Shown here: positions 31,699 through 41,124 of the stretch, piece after piece
Layout of the letters: each line of letters begins with the position of its first letter
How positions within the stretch are numbered: position 1 is the first letter of the stretch
Origin: an uncultured Muribaculaceae bacterium
Lineage (GTDB): Bacteria > Bacteroidota > Bacteroidia > Bacteroidales > Muribaculaceae
Direction of reading: 5' to 3'
Length of the DNA: 64,000 nucleotides
Assembly: GCA_947525975.1 (NCBI GenBank)
Contig: CANNVE010000008.1
Coordinates: 1-64,000 of the forward strand
The notes under the pieces: model-generated
What the model saw: only the letters and a program-made list of their open reading frames with translations
What the model was told of the DNA's origin: nothing
Databases searched by the model: none
Translations under genes and position numbers: made by a program

Positions 31699-33597
31699 TT
31701 GCCAGTAAGAAAGTGGCGTGTTGAAGACAGCGCCGAATTGTACAACATCATTGGTTGGGGACGCAATTATTTCTCAATCAACGAAAAAGGCCATGTAGTG
31801 GTTACCCCTCGCCAGGGATTTGCCTCTGTTGATCTCAAAGATGTGATGGACGAACTGCAAGTGCGTGACATCACAGCCCCGGTGCTTTTGAGGTTTCCTG
31901 ACATCCTTGACAACCGAATCGAGAAAATCTCAAATTGCTTTGCCGAGGCGGCCAAGCAATATGCCTATGAGGGCAAGAACTATCTGATATACCCCATAAA
32001 GGTCAATCAGATGCGTCCGATTGTGGAGGAGATTGTCACTTATGGCAAGAAATACAATATCGGCCTGGAGGCTGGATCAAAGCCCGAGCTCCACGCCGTG
32101 TTGGCTACCAATATAGCCGAGAACGCGCTGATCATCTGCAACGGATACAAGGATGCCAGCTACATCGAGCTCGCGCTTCTGGCCCAGAAGATGGGTCGCA
32201 GCATATTCCTTGTGGTGGAAAAGCTCAACGAGCTGCACCTGATAGCGCAGATATCGAAAAAACTCAATATCAGGCCCAACATCGGCATCCGCATCAAGCT
32301 CTCAAGCTCCGGATCGGGCAAGTGGGCCGAATCGGGCGGCGACCAGTCGAAATTCGGCCTCAACTCGTCGGAGCTGCTCGAAGCCATCGAGGTGATGAAG
32401 CGCCATGGCCTGCAGGACTGCCTGCGGCTGATACACTTCCACATCGGCAGCCAGATCACAAAGATCAGGCTGATAAAGAATGCCCTGCGCGAAGCCGCCC
32501 AATTCTATGTGCAGTTGAGCAAGCTGGGCTTCAACATCGATTTTGTGGATATCGGCGGCGGCCTGGGCGTGGACTATGACGGCACGCGCAGCAGCTCGAG
32601 CGAGAGCTCGATGAACTATTCCATACAGGAATATGCCAACGATGCCGTGTCGCAGATGGTCGACGCTTGCGAAAAAAACGGCCTTAAGCAGCCAAATATA
32701 ATCAATGAGAGCGGGCGCTCTCTCTCCGCTCACCATACTATCCTCGTCTTCCAGGCGCTGGAGACTGCGTCGCTCCCCATCTGGAAAGACAATGAGGAAC
32801 TGCCGGCTGACGCCCATGAGCTCGCCAAGGAATTGTATGAGATATGGGATAAGCTCAACCAGACCCGTATGTTTGAGGGCTGGCACGATGCCCTGCAGAT
32901 ACGCGAAGAGGCTCTTGATCTATTCTCGCTCGGCATGCTCGACCTCGGCACCCGCGCGCAGATCGAAAAGCTCTTCTGGTCAATAGCTCGCGAGGTGGGC
33001 GAGATAGCCTCAAGCATGAAGCATGCCCCGGAGGAGCTGCGGAAAATAGCCAAGATGATACCTGACAAGTACTTCTGCAACTTTTCTGTGTTCCAGTCGC
33101 TGCCCGATTCATGGGCCATCGACCAGATATTCCCGATCATGCCAATATACAGGCTCGACGAGAAGCCGACGCATAACTGCACAATACAGGATATCACCTG
33201 CGACAGCGACGGTAAAATAGGCAATTTCATAGCGCAGAACGAAATATCCAACTCACTGGCCGTGCATCAGGTGAAGCCCGGCGAGCCTTACTATCTGGGC
33301 GTGTTCCTTGTGGGCGCATACCAAGAGATTCTCGGCGACATGCACAATCTCTTCGGCGACACCAACGCCGTGCACATCCGCGTGCGCAAGGACGGATACG
33401 AGATCGACCAGATCGTAGAGGGAGAGACCGTGGCCGAGGTGCTCGAATATGTGCAGTTCAATCCCAAGAAGCTCGTGCGCAACGTGGAGACTTGGGTGAC
33501 AAAGAGCATGAAGGACGGCAAGATCTCGCCCGAGGAAGGCCGCGACTTCCTTAGCACCTACCGTTCGGGACTCTTCGGATACACTTATCTGGAATAA
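31699..33597 (+). CDS. speA: Biosynthetic arginine decarboxylase
   Basis: 632 residues from the TTG at 31699; the frame is open back to an ATG at 31627, which would give 656 residues. Homologues in Bacteroides begin, as I recall, with M followed by RKWRVED-like sequence; here that position is GTA, so no ATG marks the conserved start. The PLP-dependent fold III features are clear: YPIKVNQM with the Schiff-base Lys, GLEAGSKPELHAVLA, LIHFHIGSQI and DIGGGLGVDYDG. It converts arginine to agmatine, the entry to putrescine and spermidine. truA begins 16 bases later. Confidence 0.93.
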   Translation: MPVRKWRVEDSAELYNIIGWGRNYFSINEKGHVVVTPRQGFASVDLKDVMDELQVRDITAPVLLRFPDILDNRIEKISNCFAEAAKQYAYEGKNYLIYPIKVNQMRPIVEEIVTYGKKYNIGLEAGSKPELHAVLATNIAENALIICNGYKDASYIELALLAQKMGRSIFLVVEKLNELHLIAQISKKLNIRPNIGIRIKLSSSGSGKWAESGGDQSKFGLNSSELLEAIEVMKRHGLQDCLRLIHFHIGSQITKIRLIKNALREAAQFYVQLSKLGFNIDFVDIGGGLGVDYDGTRSSSSESSMNYSIQEYANDAVSQMVDACEKNGLKQPNIINESGRSLSAHHTILVFQALETASLPIWKDNEELPADAHELAKELYEIWDKLNQTRMFEGWHDALQIREEALDLFSLGMLDLGTRAQIEKLFWSIAREVGEIASSMKHAPEELRKIAKMIPDKYFCNFSVFQSLPDSWAIDQIFPIMPIYRLDEKPTHNCTIQDITCDSDGKIGNFIAQNEISNSLAVHQVKPGEPYYLGVFLVGAYQEILGDMHNLFGDTNAVHIRVRKDGYEIDQIVEGETVAEVLEYVQFNPKKLVRNVETWVTKSMKDGKISPEEGRDFLSTYRSGLFGYTYLE

Positions 33598-33613
33598 CTG
33601 ACAATCCACGCTT

Positions 33614-34366
33614 ATGCGTTATTTCATGCGATTGGCATATTGCGGAGCCGGATACCTTGGCTGGCAGATACAGCCCCAGGGGCTCACGGTGCAAGGCGCG
33701 CTGCAGCAGGCTTTGAGCCGGCTGCTGCGCCAGCCTGTCACCGTCACAGGGGCCGGACGCACCGACACCGACGTGAATGCCCGCATGATGATAGCGCATT
33801 TCGACGCTGACGGCGAGCTACCGCCGGATCTGACCTACCGCCTCAACGCCATGGTGGGCAAGGGCATTGCCGTGCAGGAGATTTGGCCGGTGGCTGATGA
33901 CGCACACGCCCGGTTTGATGCCAAAGAGCGCACCTACCGCTATTTCGCCTCGATGGGCAAGACGCCTTTTGGCTGGCCTCTGACATGGCTTGTGGTCAAT
34001 GATCTTGATTTCGATGCCATGAACCGAGGGGCTGAATGTCTGATCGGGCGTCAGGATTTCACGTCATTCTCAAAGCTGCACACCCAGGTCAAGACCAATA
34101 TCTGCGATGTGAGGCTGGCGCGCTGGGTGCGTGTGGATGATAGCCCCACGCCGCTCGGCTCGGAAGGCAATCTGTGGTATTTTGAGATCACGGCCGACAG
34201 ATTCCTGCGCAATATGGTGCGCGCCGTGGTGGGCACGCTTGTCGATGTGGGCCGTGGCAAGATTCCGCCTGAGGCCGTCAGAGAAATCATCGAGAAGAAA
34301 GACCGCTGCAGCGCAGGCACTTCGATGCCGGGCCATGCCCTGTATCTCTGGGACATCAGATATTGA
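33614..34366 (+). CDS. truA: tRNA pseudouridine synthase A
   Basis: 250 residues. RYFMRLAYCGAGYLGWQIQ at the N-terminus and the catalytic motif GAGRTDTDVNARMM with the essential Asp (RTD) are visible, as are FTSFSK and the C-terminal FLRNMVRAVVGTLVDVGRG. It makes pseudouridine at positions 38-40 of the anticodon arm. The motif is unusual: the family usually reads GRTDAGVHA, so Gly is replaced by Asp and His by Asn here. Follows speA by 16 bases, and the PH-domain gene follows by 19. Confidence 0.94.
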   Translation: MRYFMRLAYCGAGYLGWQIQPQGLTVQGALQQALSRLLRQPVTVTGAGRTDTDVNARMMIAHFDADGELPPDLTYRLNAMVGKGIAVQEIWPVADDAHARFDAKERTYRYFASMGKTPFGWPLTWLVVNDLDFDAMNRGAECLIGRQDFTSFSKLHTQVKTNICDVRLARWVRVDDSPTPLGSEGNLWYFEITADRFLRNMVRAVVGTLVDVGRGKIPPEAVREIIEKKDRCSAGTSMPGHALYLWDIRY

Positions 34367-34385
34367 ATCATCAATAGGCAAAATC

Positions 34386-34820
34386 ATGAAAGAGACCTTC
34401 AGACCGAAGATAGATTGGTGGATATACCTTGTGCTCGCCATAATGGTGGGCGGCTGCTTCTTCGGGCCGCTTTCCGAAGGCGCATTTGCGGCAGCTGTCA
34501 TCCTTTCGCTCTCCATGCTCGGCCTATGGCTTTTCGCGGTGCTCGGTGTGATGTATGAGATACGCGGAGGCCAACTGGGCATACGCAAATTCTACCGGTG
34601 GACGTGGATACCGATCGATAAGATAAGCGAGGTGGAGAGGATGCATGGCGTTTATGTGCAGGGGGCTGTTTCGGCCACGCTGTCGCTCAGCCGCGTCAGG
34701 CTCAGGCTGTCAGACCGCAGCATCCTGAGGAGCGCCATGCCCGTCGACATCTCGCCAAAAGACTCTGACGGATTCATCAGGCGCCTTAAAGAAATCAATC
34801 CGGGCATCGTGGAAAAGTGA
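34386..34820 (+). CDS. Membrane protein with bacterial PH domain (bPH_6/DUF1200-like)
   Basis: 144 residues from the ATG at 34386. Two N-terminal helices (WWIYLVLAIMVGG and FAAAVILSLSMLGLWLF) precede a PH-like beta domain: YEIRGGQLGIRKFYRWTWIPIDKI, then VRLRLSDR, and the end ISPKDSDGFIRRLKEINPG, which closely follows the family pattern. Cytoplasmic domain on the inner membrane; function unknown. The frame is open further upstream inside truA, but that part is the shadow of truA. Confidence 0.82.
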   Translation: MKETFRPKIDWWIYLVLAIMVGGCFFGPLSEGAFAAAVILSLSMLGLWLFAVLGVMYEIRGGQLGIRKFYRWTWIPIDKISEVERMHGVYVQGAVSATLSLSRVRLRLSDRSILRSAMPVDISPKDSDGFIRRLKEINPGIVEK

Positions 34821-34886
34821 GGCGAGGCCCGACTGTGATTTTGCGCGCATATTTTTTTAAGACGCTGTGATTTTGTGTGGAAAAAA

Positions 34887-34918
34887 TTTCGCGATACGGA
34901 ATATTTCCATTAACTTTG
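34887..34918 (+). promoter_or_regulatory. Promoter for the TPR protein gene
   Basis: TTTC at 34887-34890, 20 bases, TAACTTTG at 34911-34918; one base off the full consensus, with a leader of about 35 bases. Confidence 0.68.
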
Positions 34919-34959
34919 CACTCCGATAGCATAATCGTAATCAACTACTCATTATCATA

Positions 34960-35619
34960 ATGGATAAGAAAACTACTGAAATCAATAACCAGGCTCTCGC
35001 AGCCGAGGCCGAGGCAGCCGAGAAGGCGGCAAAAGTGAAGAAGGTGATCATGTGGGTGGCAGGCATCGTGGCCGTTGTCGCCATCATCGCTCTTGTATGG
35101 TACTTCGTTGCTGCCGGCAATGCCAAAAAGGCCAACAATGTCATAGCCAAGGCCGATATCGCGGCCTATGAGATGCAGCCTGACTCTGTGCAGCTCGCTC
35201 TCTATGAGCAAGCAGCCAAGGCCGGAAGCAAAGCCGGCGACCGCGCGGCTCTCAAGGCAGCTATCCGCTATTATCAGAAGGGCGACTACGACAAGGCCAT
35301 CGAGTATCTCGACGGCGCAAGCGTGAGCAGCGGCATCGTTGAGGCCGGACGCTACTCTCTGATGGGCGACTGCTATGTCAACAAGAATGAGCTCGACAAG
35401 GCTCTCAATTGCTATAAGAAGGCTGTGAGCTCCGCCGACAATAATCCCGAGGTAGTGCCCTTCGTGCTTGTGAAGGAGGCCAATATCTACCGCGAGCAGA
35501 AGAATTTCAAGCAGGAGAGCGAATGCTACAACAACATCATCGCCAACTACCCGCAGTATCTGCAGTCTCATCCTCAGATCTACCCCCGCGCAGAGCGCGC
35601 CAAGGCCGCCGCTAAATAA
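34960..35619 (+). CDS. Membrane-anchored tetratricopeptide-repeat protein
   Basis: 219 residues. A charged N-terminus (AEAEAAEKAAKVKK) precedes one membrane helix at about 28-50 (VIMWVAGIVAVVAIIALVWYFVA). Three TPR-like helix pairs follow, for example YYQKGDYDKAIEYLDG, GDCYVNKNELDKALNCYKKA and ANIYREQKNFKQESECYNNI. The repeats should be periplasmic and act in protein contacts. It has its own promoter and terminator. Codon choice resembles that of highly expressed genes. The homologue in other Bacteroidales is common but, to my knowledge, uncharacterised. Confidence 0.85.
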   Translation: MDKKTTEINNQALAAEAEAAEKAAKVKKVIMWVAGIVAVVAIIALVWYFVAAGNAKKANNVIAKADIAAYEMQPDSVQLALYEQAAKAGSKAGDRAALKAAIRYYQKGDYDKAIEYLDGASVSSGIVEAGRYSLMGDCYVNKNELDKALNCYKKAVSSADNNPEVVPFVLVKEANIYREQKNFKQESECYNNIIANYPQYLQSHPQIYPRAERAKAAAK

Positions 35620-35643
35620 AACTGAAGCGGTAAATACACACAG

Positions 35644-35671
35644 AGAGCGGAGCCGTTGGTTCCGCTCTTTT
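35644..35671 (+). terminator. Intrinsic terminator after the TPR gene
   Basis: 8-bp stem AGAGCGGA / TCCGCTCT (35644-35651, 35661-35668) with a 9-base loop and a short T run, 24 bases after the stop. Confidence 0.72.
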
Positions 35672-35732
35672 GGGTTAAAGAGGGGTGTCAGATGCCTCTC
35701 ATCCATTTTTTGAAAATCTGATTTAAGACCGT

Positions 35733-37088
35733 ATGCAAAGCAATATCAAGGACTTGGCCACGATGCCCGTAGGCAGGCTGCTGTGGCGATACAGCCTGCC
35801 GGCCATCATCGGCATGATGGTGATGGCGCTTTATAACTGCATCGACCGCATATTCATTGGCCAGGGCGTGGGCCCCGAGGCTATATCCGGCCTTGCGGTG
35901 ACATTTCCGGTGATGAATCTCTCGGCGGCATTCGGCGTGCTCATAGGCGGCGGCGCTGCAGCCCGCACTTCGATATTGCTCGGAGCCAAGGACCACGAGG
36001 GGGCCGAGAGGGTGCTTGGCAATTCATTGCTGCTCACATTGGTCATCGGCACGCTCTATACCTCGCTTTTCGGAATTTTTGTCGATGACATCCTCCTGGC
36101 TTTCGGCGCCACGGCTGTGACACTGCCCTATGCCCGAGATTTCATGCTGTGGATCATCCCCGGCATGATCGTGATCAACATCACATTCAGCTTCAACAAC
36201 ATTATGCGCGCATCGGGCTATCCGGTCAAGGCTATGGTGACTATGCTCATCGGCGCTGTGTGCAATGTGATTCTCGCGCCGATATTTATCTTTTGGCTTG
36301 ATCTCGGCATAAAAGGCGCCGCTATCGCCACCGACATATCCATGGCCATATCGGCTGTGTTCGTGATGCGGCATTTCTTCCGCAAGGATTCTACCGTGCG
36401 GTTCCGCCGTGGCATCTACCGCATAAGGGCGCGGGTGGTCTGGGCCATAGTCTCGATTGGCGCGGCTCCGTCGCTGGTCAACGCCGCCTCGTGCTTCATC
36501 ACGATGCAGCTCAATCAGTCGCTGCTGCGATATGGCGGCGATCTCGACGTGGGCGCCGCAGGCATTTTCATCACATATTCGTCGCTTTTGGTCACATTTG
36601 TGGTGGGCCTGGGCCTCGGCATGCAGCCCATAGTCGGATACAATTTCGGCGCGGGGCAATTAGGGCGTCTGCGCAGGGTCTACACCCTCGCTGTGGTCGT
36701 GGCAACGGTGGTGTGCTCGCTCGGCTGCTTCGTAGGTCTCACGTTTCCGGGAGTCATAGCCTCGGTCTTCACCAGCGACGCCCATCTGATCGATGTCACT
36801 GCCAATGGCATACGCATAGCTATGGTCGCATTCTGGGGCGTAGGTTTCCAGATTGTCTCCACCAGTTTCTTCCAGAGCATCGGGAAGGCGGGCAAGTCGA
36901 TATTCCTCAGTCTTGTGCGCCAGATATTGTTTCTGTGCCCGCTGCTGCTGATATTGCCATTGCGTTATCATCTCGACGGTGTGTGGGCAGCATTCCCCAT
37001 ATCCGACGGTATGGCGCTCGTGTGCACAGCAGTACTCGTAATCATTCAATTCCGACAGATTAACAATCATGTGCGACAATCTCTCTAA
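35733..37088 (+). CDS. MATE family multidrug/drug-sodium antiporter
   Basis: 451 residues with twelve hydrophobic helices in two similar halves. The N-terminal MPVGRLLWRYSLPAIIGMM, the IDRIFIGQGVGPEAISGLAV loop, and the FNNIMRASGYP motif in helix 4-5 are typical of MATE exporters of the NorM/DinF-related type. It should export organic cations using a Na+ or H+ gradient. Its end overlaps the start of the HAD phosphatase gene by 20 bases in another frame, so the two are cotranscribed. Confidence 0.92.
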   Translation: MQSNIKDLATMPVGRLLWRYSLPAIIGMMVMALYNCIDRIFIGQGVGPEAISGLAVTFPVMNLSAAFGVLIGGGAAARTSILLGAKDHEGAERVLGNSLLLTLVIGTLYTSLFGIFVDDILLAFGATAVTLPYARDFMLWIIPGMIVINITFSFNNIMRASGYPVKAMVTMLIGAVCNVILAPIFIFWLDLGIKGAAIATDISMAISAVFVMRHFFRKDSTVRFRRGIYRIRARVVWAIVSIGAAPSLVNAASCFITMQLNQSLLRYGGDLDVGAAGIFITYSSLLVTFVVGLGLGMQPIVGYNFGAGQLGRLRRVYTLAVVVATVVCSLGCFVGLTFPGVIASVFTSDAHLIDVTANGIRIAMVAFWGVGFQIVSTSFFQSIGKAGKSIFLSLVRQILFLCPLLLILPLRYHLDGVWAAFPISDGMALVCTAVLVIIQFRQINNHVRQSL

Positions 37089-37926
37089 AACGCTGTTCGC
37101 CACTGACCTCGACGGCACCCTGCTTGGCCCGGACGCTAAGCTCTCGGGCTTCGGCGCCCGGCTCTACCGCAGCCTTATTGACGCCGGAGTGATGCTGACA
37201 TTCATCACTGCGCGCTCGCCCGCCACCATCGAGCCTATCTTGGCGCCGGCGGGGGCATCTTTGCCGGGAGTGGCTATGACCGGATGCGCCATCTGGAATC
37301 CGTCGACGCGCCTGTATGAGGATGTGATCTATCACAGCGCCGATGACGTCAGGCGCATAATAGGCATCTGCAGTGAAATCGGCTTCTCTCCTTTCGTGTA
37401 TACCATGAGGCGCGGCTCAAACCATATTGATGTCTACCACAGCGCGCCCGTGCTTACGCCGCTTGAGAGCCGGTTTGTCACCGACCGTACTCTGAATGAC
37501 TTGAAATCCTTCAATCTCAGCCGGCAGGCTCCGGATGACACAGCCGGCTGCACCCTTCTCTTTTTCGGAATGGGCGATCCGGCCCGCGTGCAGGCTGTGG
37601 CCGATGCCATACGCCGTGACACCGCGTGCGAGGCATCCTGCTACCCTGACACGTACAATCCCGGGGTAATGCTTCTTGAGGTGTTTGCGCCGGGAGTGTC
37701 GAAGGCCAACGGCCTGCGCCGGCTAAAGGCTATGCTCGGCGCTGACAAGGTGGTGGTGTTTGGCGACAATCTCAACGACATACCTATGTTTCGCGTGGCC
37801 GACAAGGCCGTGGCCGTGGCCAATGCGCATCCTGATGTGAAAAAAGCCGCCGATCTGGTGATCGGCGGCAATAATGACGATGCGGTGCTCCGTTATATCG
37901 AGGAGTGGCGCCGGGCTATGCCGTAG
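37069..37926 (+). CDS. HAD superfamily hydrolase, Cof type
   Basis: 285 residues. The HAD nucleophile motif FATDLDGTLLG, the C2-cap Cof-type middle part, a lysine in GVSKANGLRRL, and the metal-binding VVFGDNLNDIPMF near the C-terminus are all present. Members dephosphorylate sugar phosphates or cofactors such as FMN and pyridoxal phosphate in the cytoplasm. The substrate cannot be told. The ATG at 37069 lies inside the MATE gene; no better start is nearer to the DLDGT motif. Confidence 0.92.
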   Translation: MCDNLSKTLFATDLDGTLLGPDAKLSGFGARLYRSLIDAGVMLTFITARSPATIEPILAPAGASLPGVAMTGCAIWNPSTRLYEDVIYHSADDVRRIIGICSEIGFSPFVYTMRRGSNHIDVYHSAPVLTPLESRFVTDRTLNDLKSFNLSRQAPDDTAGCTLLFFGMGDPARVQAVADAIRRDTACEASCYPDTYNPGVMLLEVFAPGVSKANGLRRLKAMLGADKVVVFGDNLNDIPMFRVADKAVAVANAHPDVKKAADLVIGGNNDDAVLRYIEEWRRAMP

Positions 37927-37943
37927 GCGCGCGGTATCTTTCT

Positions 37944-40331
37944 TTAAAGTTCAAACTGGCCGTCTACTTCATGGCGTGAGCCGTCGGGGAGTATGAGCGT
38001 TGTCTTTCCTCCATCGATCGATTTGACGCTGGCGGCTATCACTTTGCCGTTTTTCCACTTTGCGTCCACGATGAATCCGCCACGGGCCCTGAGGCCGGTG
38101 AAGCTGCCGTCGGCCCACTGCTCCGGGGCGGCAGGCAGCAGGCGTATTTCTTCGGGCGTGGATTGCATCAGCATCTCGGCCACGCCAGCTGTGCCGCCGA
38201 AATTGCCGTCAATCTGGAATGGCGCGTGAGCGTCGAGCAGGTTGGGGTATGTGCCTCCTCCCTTGCGCTTGTCGGGGCCGTTGTATCCGTCAGGGCTGAT
38301 ATATTTCAGCAGTGTGCGATACATATGGTATGCGCCTTGCTTGTCGCGCAGGCGTGCCAGCAGGTTGATGCGCCAGCCGGTGCTCCAACCGGTGGAGTTG
38401 TCGCCCTTGATTTCAAGTGCGCGCGCGGCGGCGGCGGCGAGGTCGGGAGTCTTCTCCACCGATATGTGGTGGCCCGGGTAGAGGCCGTAGAGGTGCGATT
38501 GATGCCTGTGCTGCGGGTCTTGGTCTTTCCAGTCGTGGTACCATTCCTGCAGGCTTCCGTCAGCGCCGGTCTTGTAGGGAGCCAGCTTGGCGAGGGCAGC
38601 GTCGGCCTCGGCCCGGAAGTCAGCGTCGACGCCGAGTGTGGCTGAAGCGAGCGATGCGCCGGTTAGGCATTCGCGTATCATGGCCAGGTCGGCGGTGGCT
38701 CCGTAGAGGGTGGCTCCGGTGTATCCCGAGTCGGTCACATACAGATTCTCGGGCGATGTGCCCGGGGCTGTGATGAGCGCTCCGTCATGCTCCACGAGCC
38801 AGTCGATGCAGAAGAGGGCTGCGCCCTTAAGGGTGGGATAGTCGGCGCGCAGGCGGTCGATGTCGCGGCTGAATAGGTAGTGCTCCCAGATATGTGAGGC
38901 CAGCCAGGCTCCGCCCATATTCCAGTTGGCCCAGACAGGCTGGCCTCCGCCGAGACCCACGGGGCATGCCATGGCCCAGATGTCGGAGTTGTGCCCTGCG
39001 CACCAACCGCGCTCCACGCCGTAGTATTCTTTAGCGGCTGTGGCGCCGTTGCGGGCCACATTGTTGATCCATGGCAGCATGGCTGTGGCGTGGAGGTCGC
39101 CGAGGCCAGTGATTTCTGACGGCCAGTAGTTTTCTTCTACATTTATGTTGACTGTGTAGTTGCTGCTCCATGGCGGGCAGAGGCTTTCGTTCCAAAGCCC
39201 CTGCAGATTGGCGGGGACGCCCTGTGTGCGTGAGCTTGATATGAGCAGGTAGCGGCCGTATTGGAAGTATGTCTCTTCGAGGTCGGGGTTAGCTTCGCCC
39301 AAGTCTGTGTATCTCAGCAATTGCACGTCGGTGGGCAGAGAGGCTATTTCGGAGGGAGTGGTGCCAAGCTCGATGTCGACGTTGCCGAAAAGCGCCTGAT
39401 AGTCGGCAACGTGTCCAAGCTGTATCTCGCTTTCGGGTTTGGCTGCGGCTCGGTCGATGCGTTTGCGGGCGAGCGCCATGTAGTCGCGCCCTTCAGTGGC
39501 GGGGTTCTTGTCAAAACCGTTGAAGCTTGTGACGTTTGTCACGTAGATAGTGACGTCAGTGACGCCGTTGAGCCTGAGCGAGCCGTCGGCGTTAGCGGCG
39601 CATGAGCCATTGCCGTTGTTAACGGCTTTGACCAGGGTGCAGAAGCGTGTGGCGCGTGCAGGGTCATACACGTGAGCCTTTGAGTCGACATAATTGGGCT
39701 TTGAGTCGTAGGCGGCGTATCCGGTCATCTGCATTTCGTCGCCGCTTGCCTTGACTTGGCTTGGAAGCAGGGATTCAAGGGATAGCGTGGCGCTGACGGG
39801 CTTGCGCGTGTTGATGTGTATCAGTATCACCGAATCGGGAGCTGAGGCGAGATAAGAGGTGATGTGCTTATTGTCGTTGACCGAATAGCTTGTGCGGGCC
39901 ACAGCCACGTTTAGGTCGAGGCTCCGCTCGTAATCATCAGCCTTGAAGCCGGGTTGGCGGTCGTAGGTGATTCGCAGGTTTCCCAGGGGCTGATAATTCT
40001 GTGTATAGTGTCCCTGCACCTTCTGCTGCAGGCGGTCGGCCAGGGCATAGTCTTCGTCGAAGAGGGCTTTGCGTATGTCGGGTATGTGTTTGTGCGCTTC
40101 GGGATTGAATGCGCCCGTCTCGGGCTCTCCGGTCCAAAGGGTGATGTCGTTGAGCGATATGCGGTCTTGGCCGGGGCCTCCGTAGATGATCGCGCCCAAG
40201 TTGCCGTTGCCGATGACGATCGCCTCCTCAAAGAAAGAGGCCGGCTTGTCAAAGTGCAGCATATTTTTCTGGGCGTACAGGGCGCCGGCCGAACACAGGG
40301 CCAGCGTCGATGCCAAAAGGGTTTTATTCAT
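37944..40331 (-). CDS. Secreted GH95 alpha-L-fucosidase/galactosidase
   Basis: 795 residues from the ATG at 40331 ([21 protein letters not shown], a type I signal peptide). The open frame continues 138 bases upstream, but through the promoter, so I reject that start. The N-terminal domain holds [15 protein letters not shown] and [14 protein letters not shown], hallmarks of GH95. The catalytic barrel has [11 protein letters not shown]-like Asn pairs ([12 protein letters not shown]), [11 protein letters not shown], and the Asp motif FQIDGNFGG. It removes alpha-1,2-linked L-fucose or L-galactose from glycans, probably in the periplasm. No SusC/D genes nearby. Convergent with the HAD gene, divergent from the ABC genes. 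Confidence 0.93.
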   Translation of the reverse strand: MNKTLLASTLALCSAGALYAQKNMLHFDKPASFFEEAIVIGNGNLGAIIYGGPGQDRISLNDITLWTGEPETGAFNPEAHKHIPDIRKALFDEDYALADRLQQKVQGHYTQNYQPLGNLRITYDRQPGFKADDYERSLDLNVAVARTSYSVNDNKHITSYLASAPDSVILIHINTRKPVSATLSLESLLPSQVKASGDEMQMTGYAAYDSKPNYVDSKAHVYDPARATRFCTLVKAVNNGNGSCAANADGSLRLNGVTDVTIYVTNVTSFNGFDKNPATEGRDYMALARKRIDRAAAKPESEIQLGHVADYQALFGNVDIELGTTPSEIASLPTDVQLLRYTDLGEANPDLEETYFQYGRYLLISSSRTQGVPANLQGLWNESLCPPWSSNYTVNINVEENYWPSEITGLGDLHATAMLPWINNVARNGATAAKEYYGVERGWCAGHNSDIWAMACPVGLGGGQPVWANWNMGGAWLASHIWEHYLFSRDIDRLRADYPTLKGAALFCIDWLVEHDGALITAPGTSPENLYVTDSGYTGATLYGATADLAMIRECLTGASLASATLGVDADFRAEADAALAKLAPYKTGADGSLQEWYHDWKDQDPQHRHQSHLYGLYPGHHISVEKTPDLAAAAARALEIKGDNSTGWSTGWRINLLARLRDKQGAYHMYRTLLKYISPDGYNGPDKRKGGGTYPNLLDAHAPFQIDGNFGGTAGVAEMLMQSTPEEIRLLPAAPEQWADGSFTGLRARGGFIVDAKWKNGKVIAASVKSIDGGKTTLILPDGSRHEVDGQFEL

Positions 40332-40367
40332 GCGGATTAAAATTTTTGAGTCGTTTTCATGCGTTTG

Positions 40368-40375
40368 CAAAAATA
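40368..40375 (-). promoter_or_regulatory. -7 element of the GH95 gene
   Basis: TATTTTTG on the minus strand, 36 bases before the ATG at 40331. No clear -33 motif. Confidence 0.5.
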
Positions 40376-40413
40376 CGGAAAAAATACAGATAATCTCTAT
40401 ATCGGGGTAAATA

Positions 40414-40445
40414 TTTGTGTGGGACGTTTTTTTTTCGTTACTTTG
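40414..40445 (+). promoter_or_regulatory. Promoter of the ABC transporter pair
   Basis: TTTG at 40414-40417, 20 bases, TTACTTTG at 40438-40445 (one base from TAnnTTTG). It lies back to back with the GH95 promoter, 10 bases before the chosen start codon. Confidence 0.6.
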
Positions 40446-40455
40446 CGGTAAAGAA

Positions 40456-41124
40456 ATGCTTATGTTCACGATAGAGGAGATAAGGCTAAAGGATGTTCTG
40501 CCCGAGGTTTTCGCCGACCGGGCCGAGCGTGTCGCTGCGTCGCAGATATGGCTTGATGACGTGGCTTTCGTGCGCGGTGGCCGCTATCTGGTGGCCGCTG
40601 AGTCAGGCACCGGCAAGTCGTCGATGTGCAGTTTCATTTATGGCAACCGCAAGGACTATCGCGGCTGCATATGCTTCGACGGCAGGGACATACGCACGCT
40701 TTCGATGGCCGAATGGTGCGATGTGCGCCGCACGGCGATATCCATTCTGCCTCAGGAACTGAGGCTCTTTCCCGAACTCACCGCCTACGAAAATATAGAG
40801 ATAAAGAATCGCCTCACGTCGCACTGTTCCCGCCGGGAGATAATGGATATGCTCGACAGGCTTGAAATCGCCGACAAAGCCGGAGTCAAGGCAGCCCGGC
40901 TTTCGGTGGGCCAGCAGCAGAGGGTGGCAATCGTCAGAGCCATGTGCCAGCCTTTTTCTTTCCTGTTTCTTGACGAGCCGGTGAGCCACCTCGACGAGCG
41001 CAACAACCGCATTGTGGGCAGCCTCATGCAAGAGCGCGCATTGATGCAGGGTGCGGCCATCGTGGCTACCTCTGTGGGCAATAACATTATTCTCGACGGA
41101 GAAATCAATTCGTTGTCGCTATGA
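40456..41124 (+). CDS. ABC transporter ATP-binding protein
   Basis: 222 residues from the ATG at 40456. Walker A (AESGTGKSS), the Q loop region ([19 protein letters not shown]), the signature [15 protein letters not shown] and Walker B with the catalytic Glu ([12 protein letters not shown]) are present. The length and the MacB/LolD-like order fit an exporter-type ATPase. The N-terminal ~30 residues are less typical than in LolD. Its stop overlaps the start of the FtsX-like permease gene (ATGA), so the two form one transporter. Confidence 0.92.
   Translation: MLMFTIEEIRLKDVLPEVFADRAERVAASQIWLDDVAFVRGGRYLVAAESGTGKSSMCSFIYGNRKDYRGCICFDGRDIRTLSMAEWCDVRRTAISILPQELRLFPELTAYENIEIKNRLTSHCSRREIMDMLDRLEIADKAGVKAARLSVGQQQRVAIVRAMCQPFSFLFLDEPVSHLDERNNRIVGSLMQERALMQGAAIVATSVGNNIILDGEINSLSL

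Noticed and set aside
40332-40469. N-terminal extension of the GH95 protein to 40469
   Set aside because: It would pass through the -7 element and put a signal peptide inside the protein.
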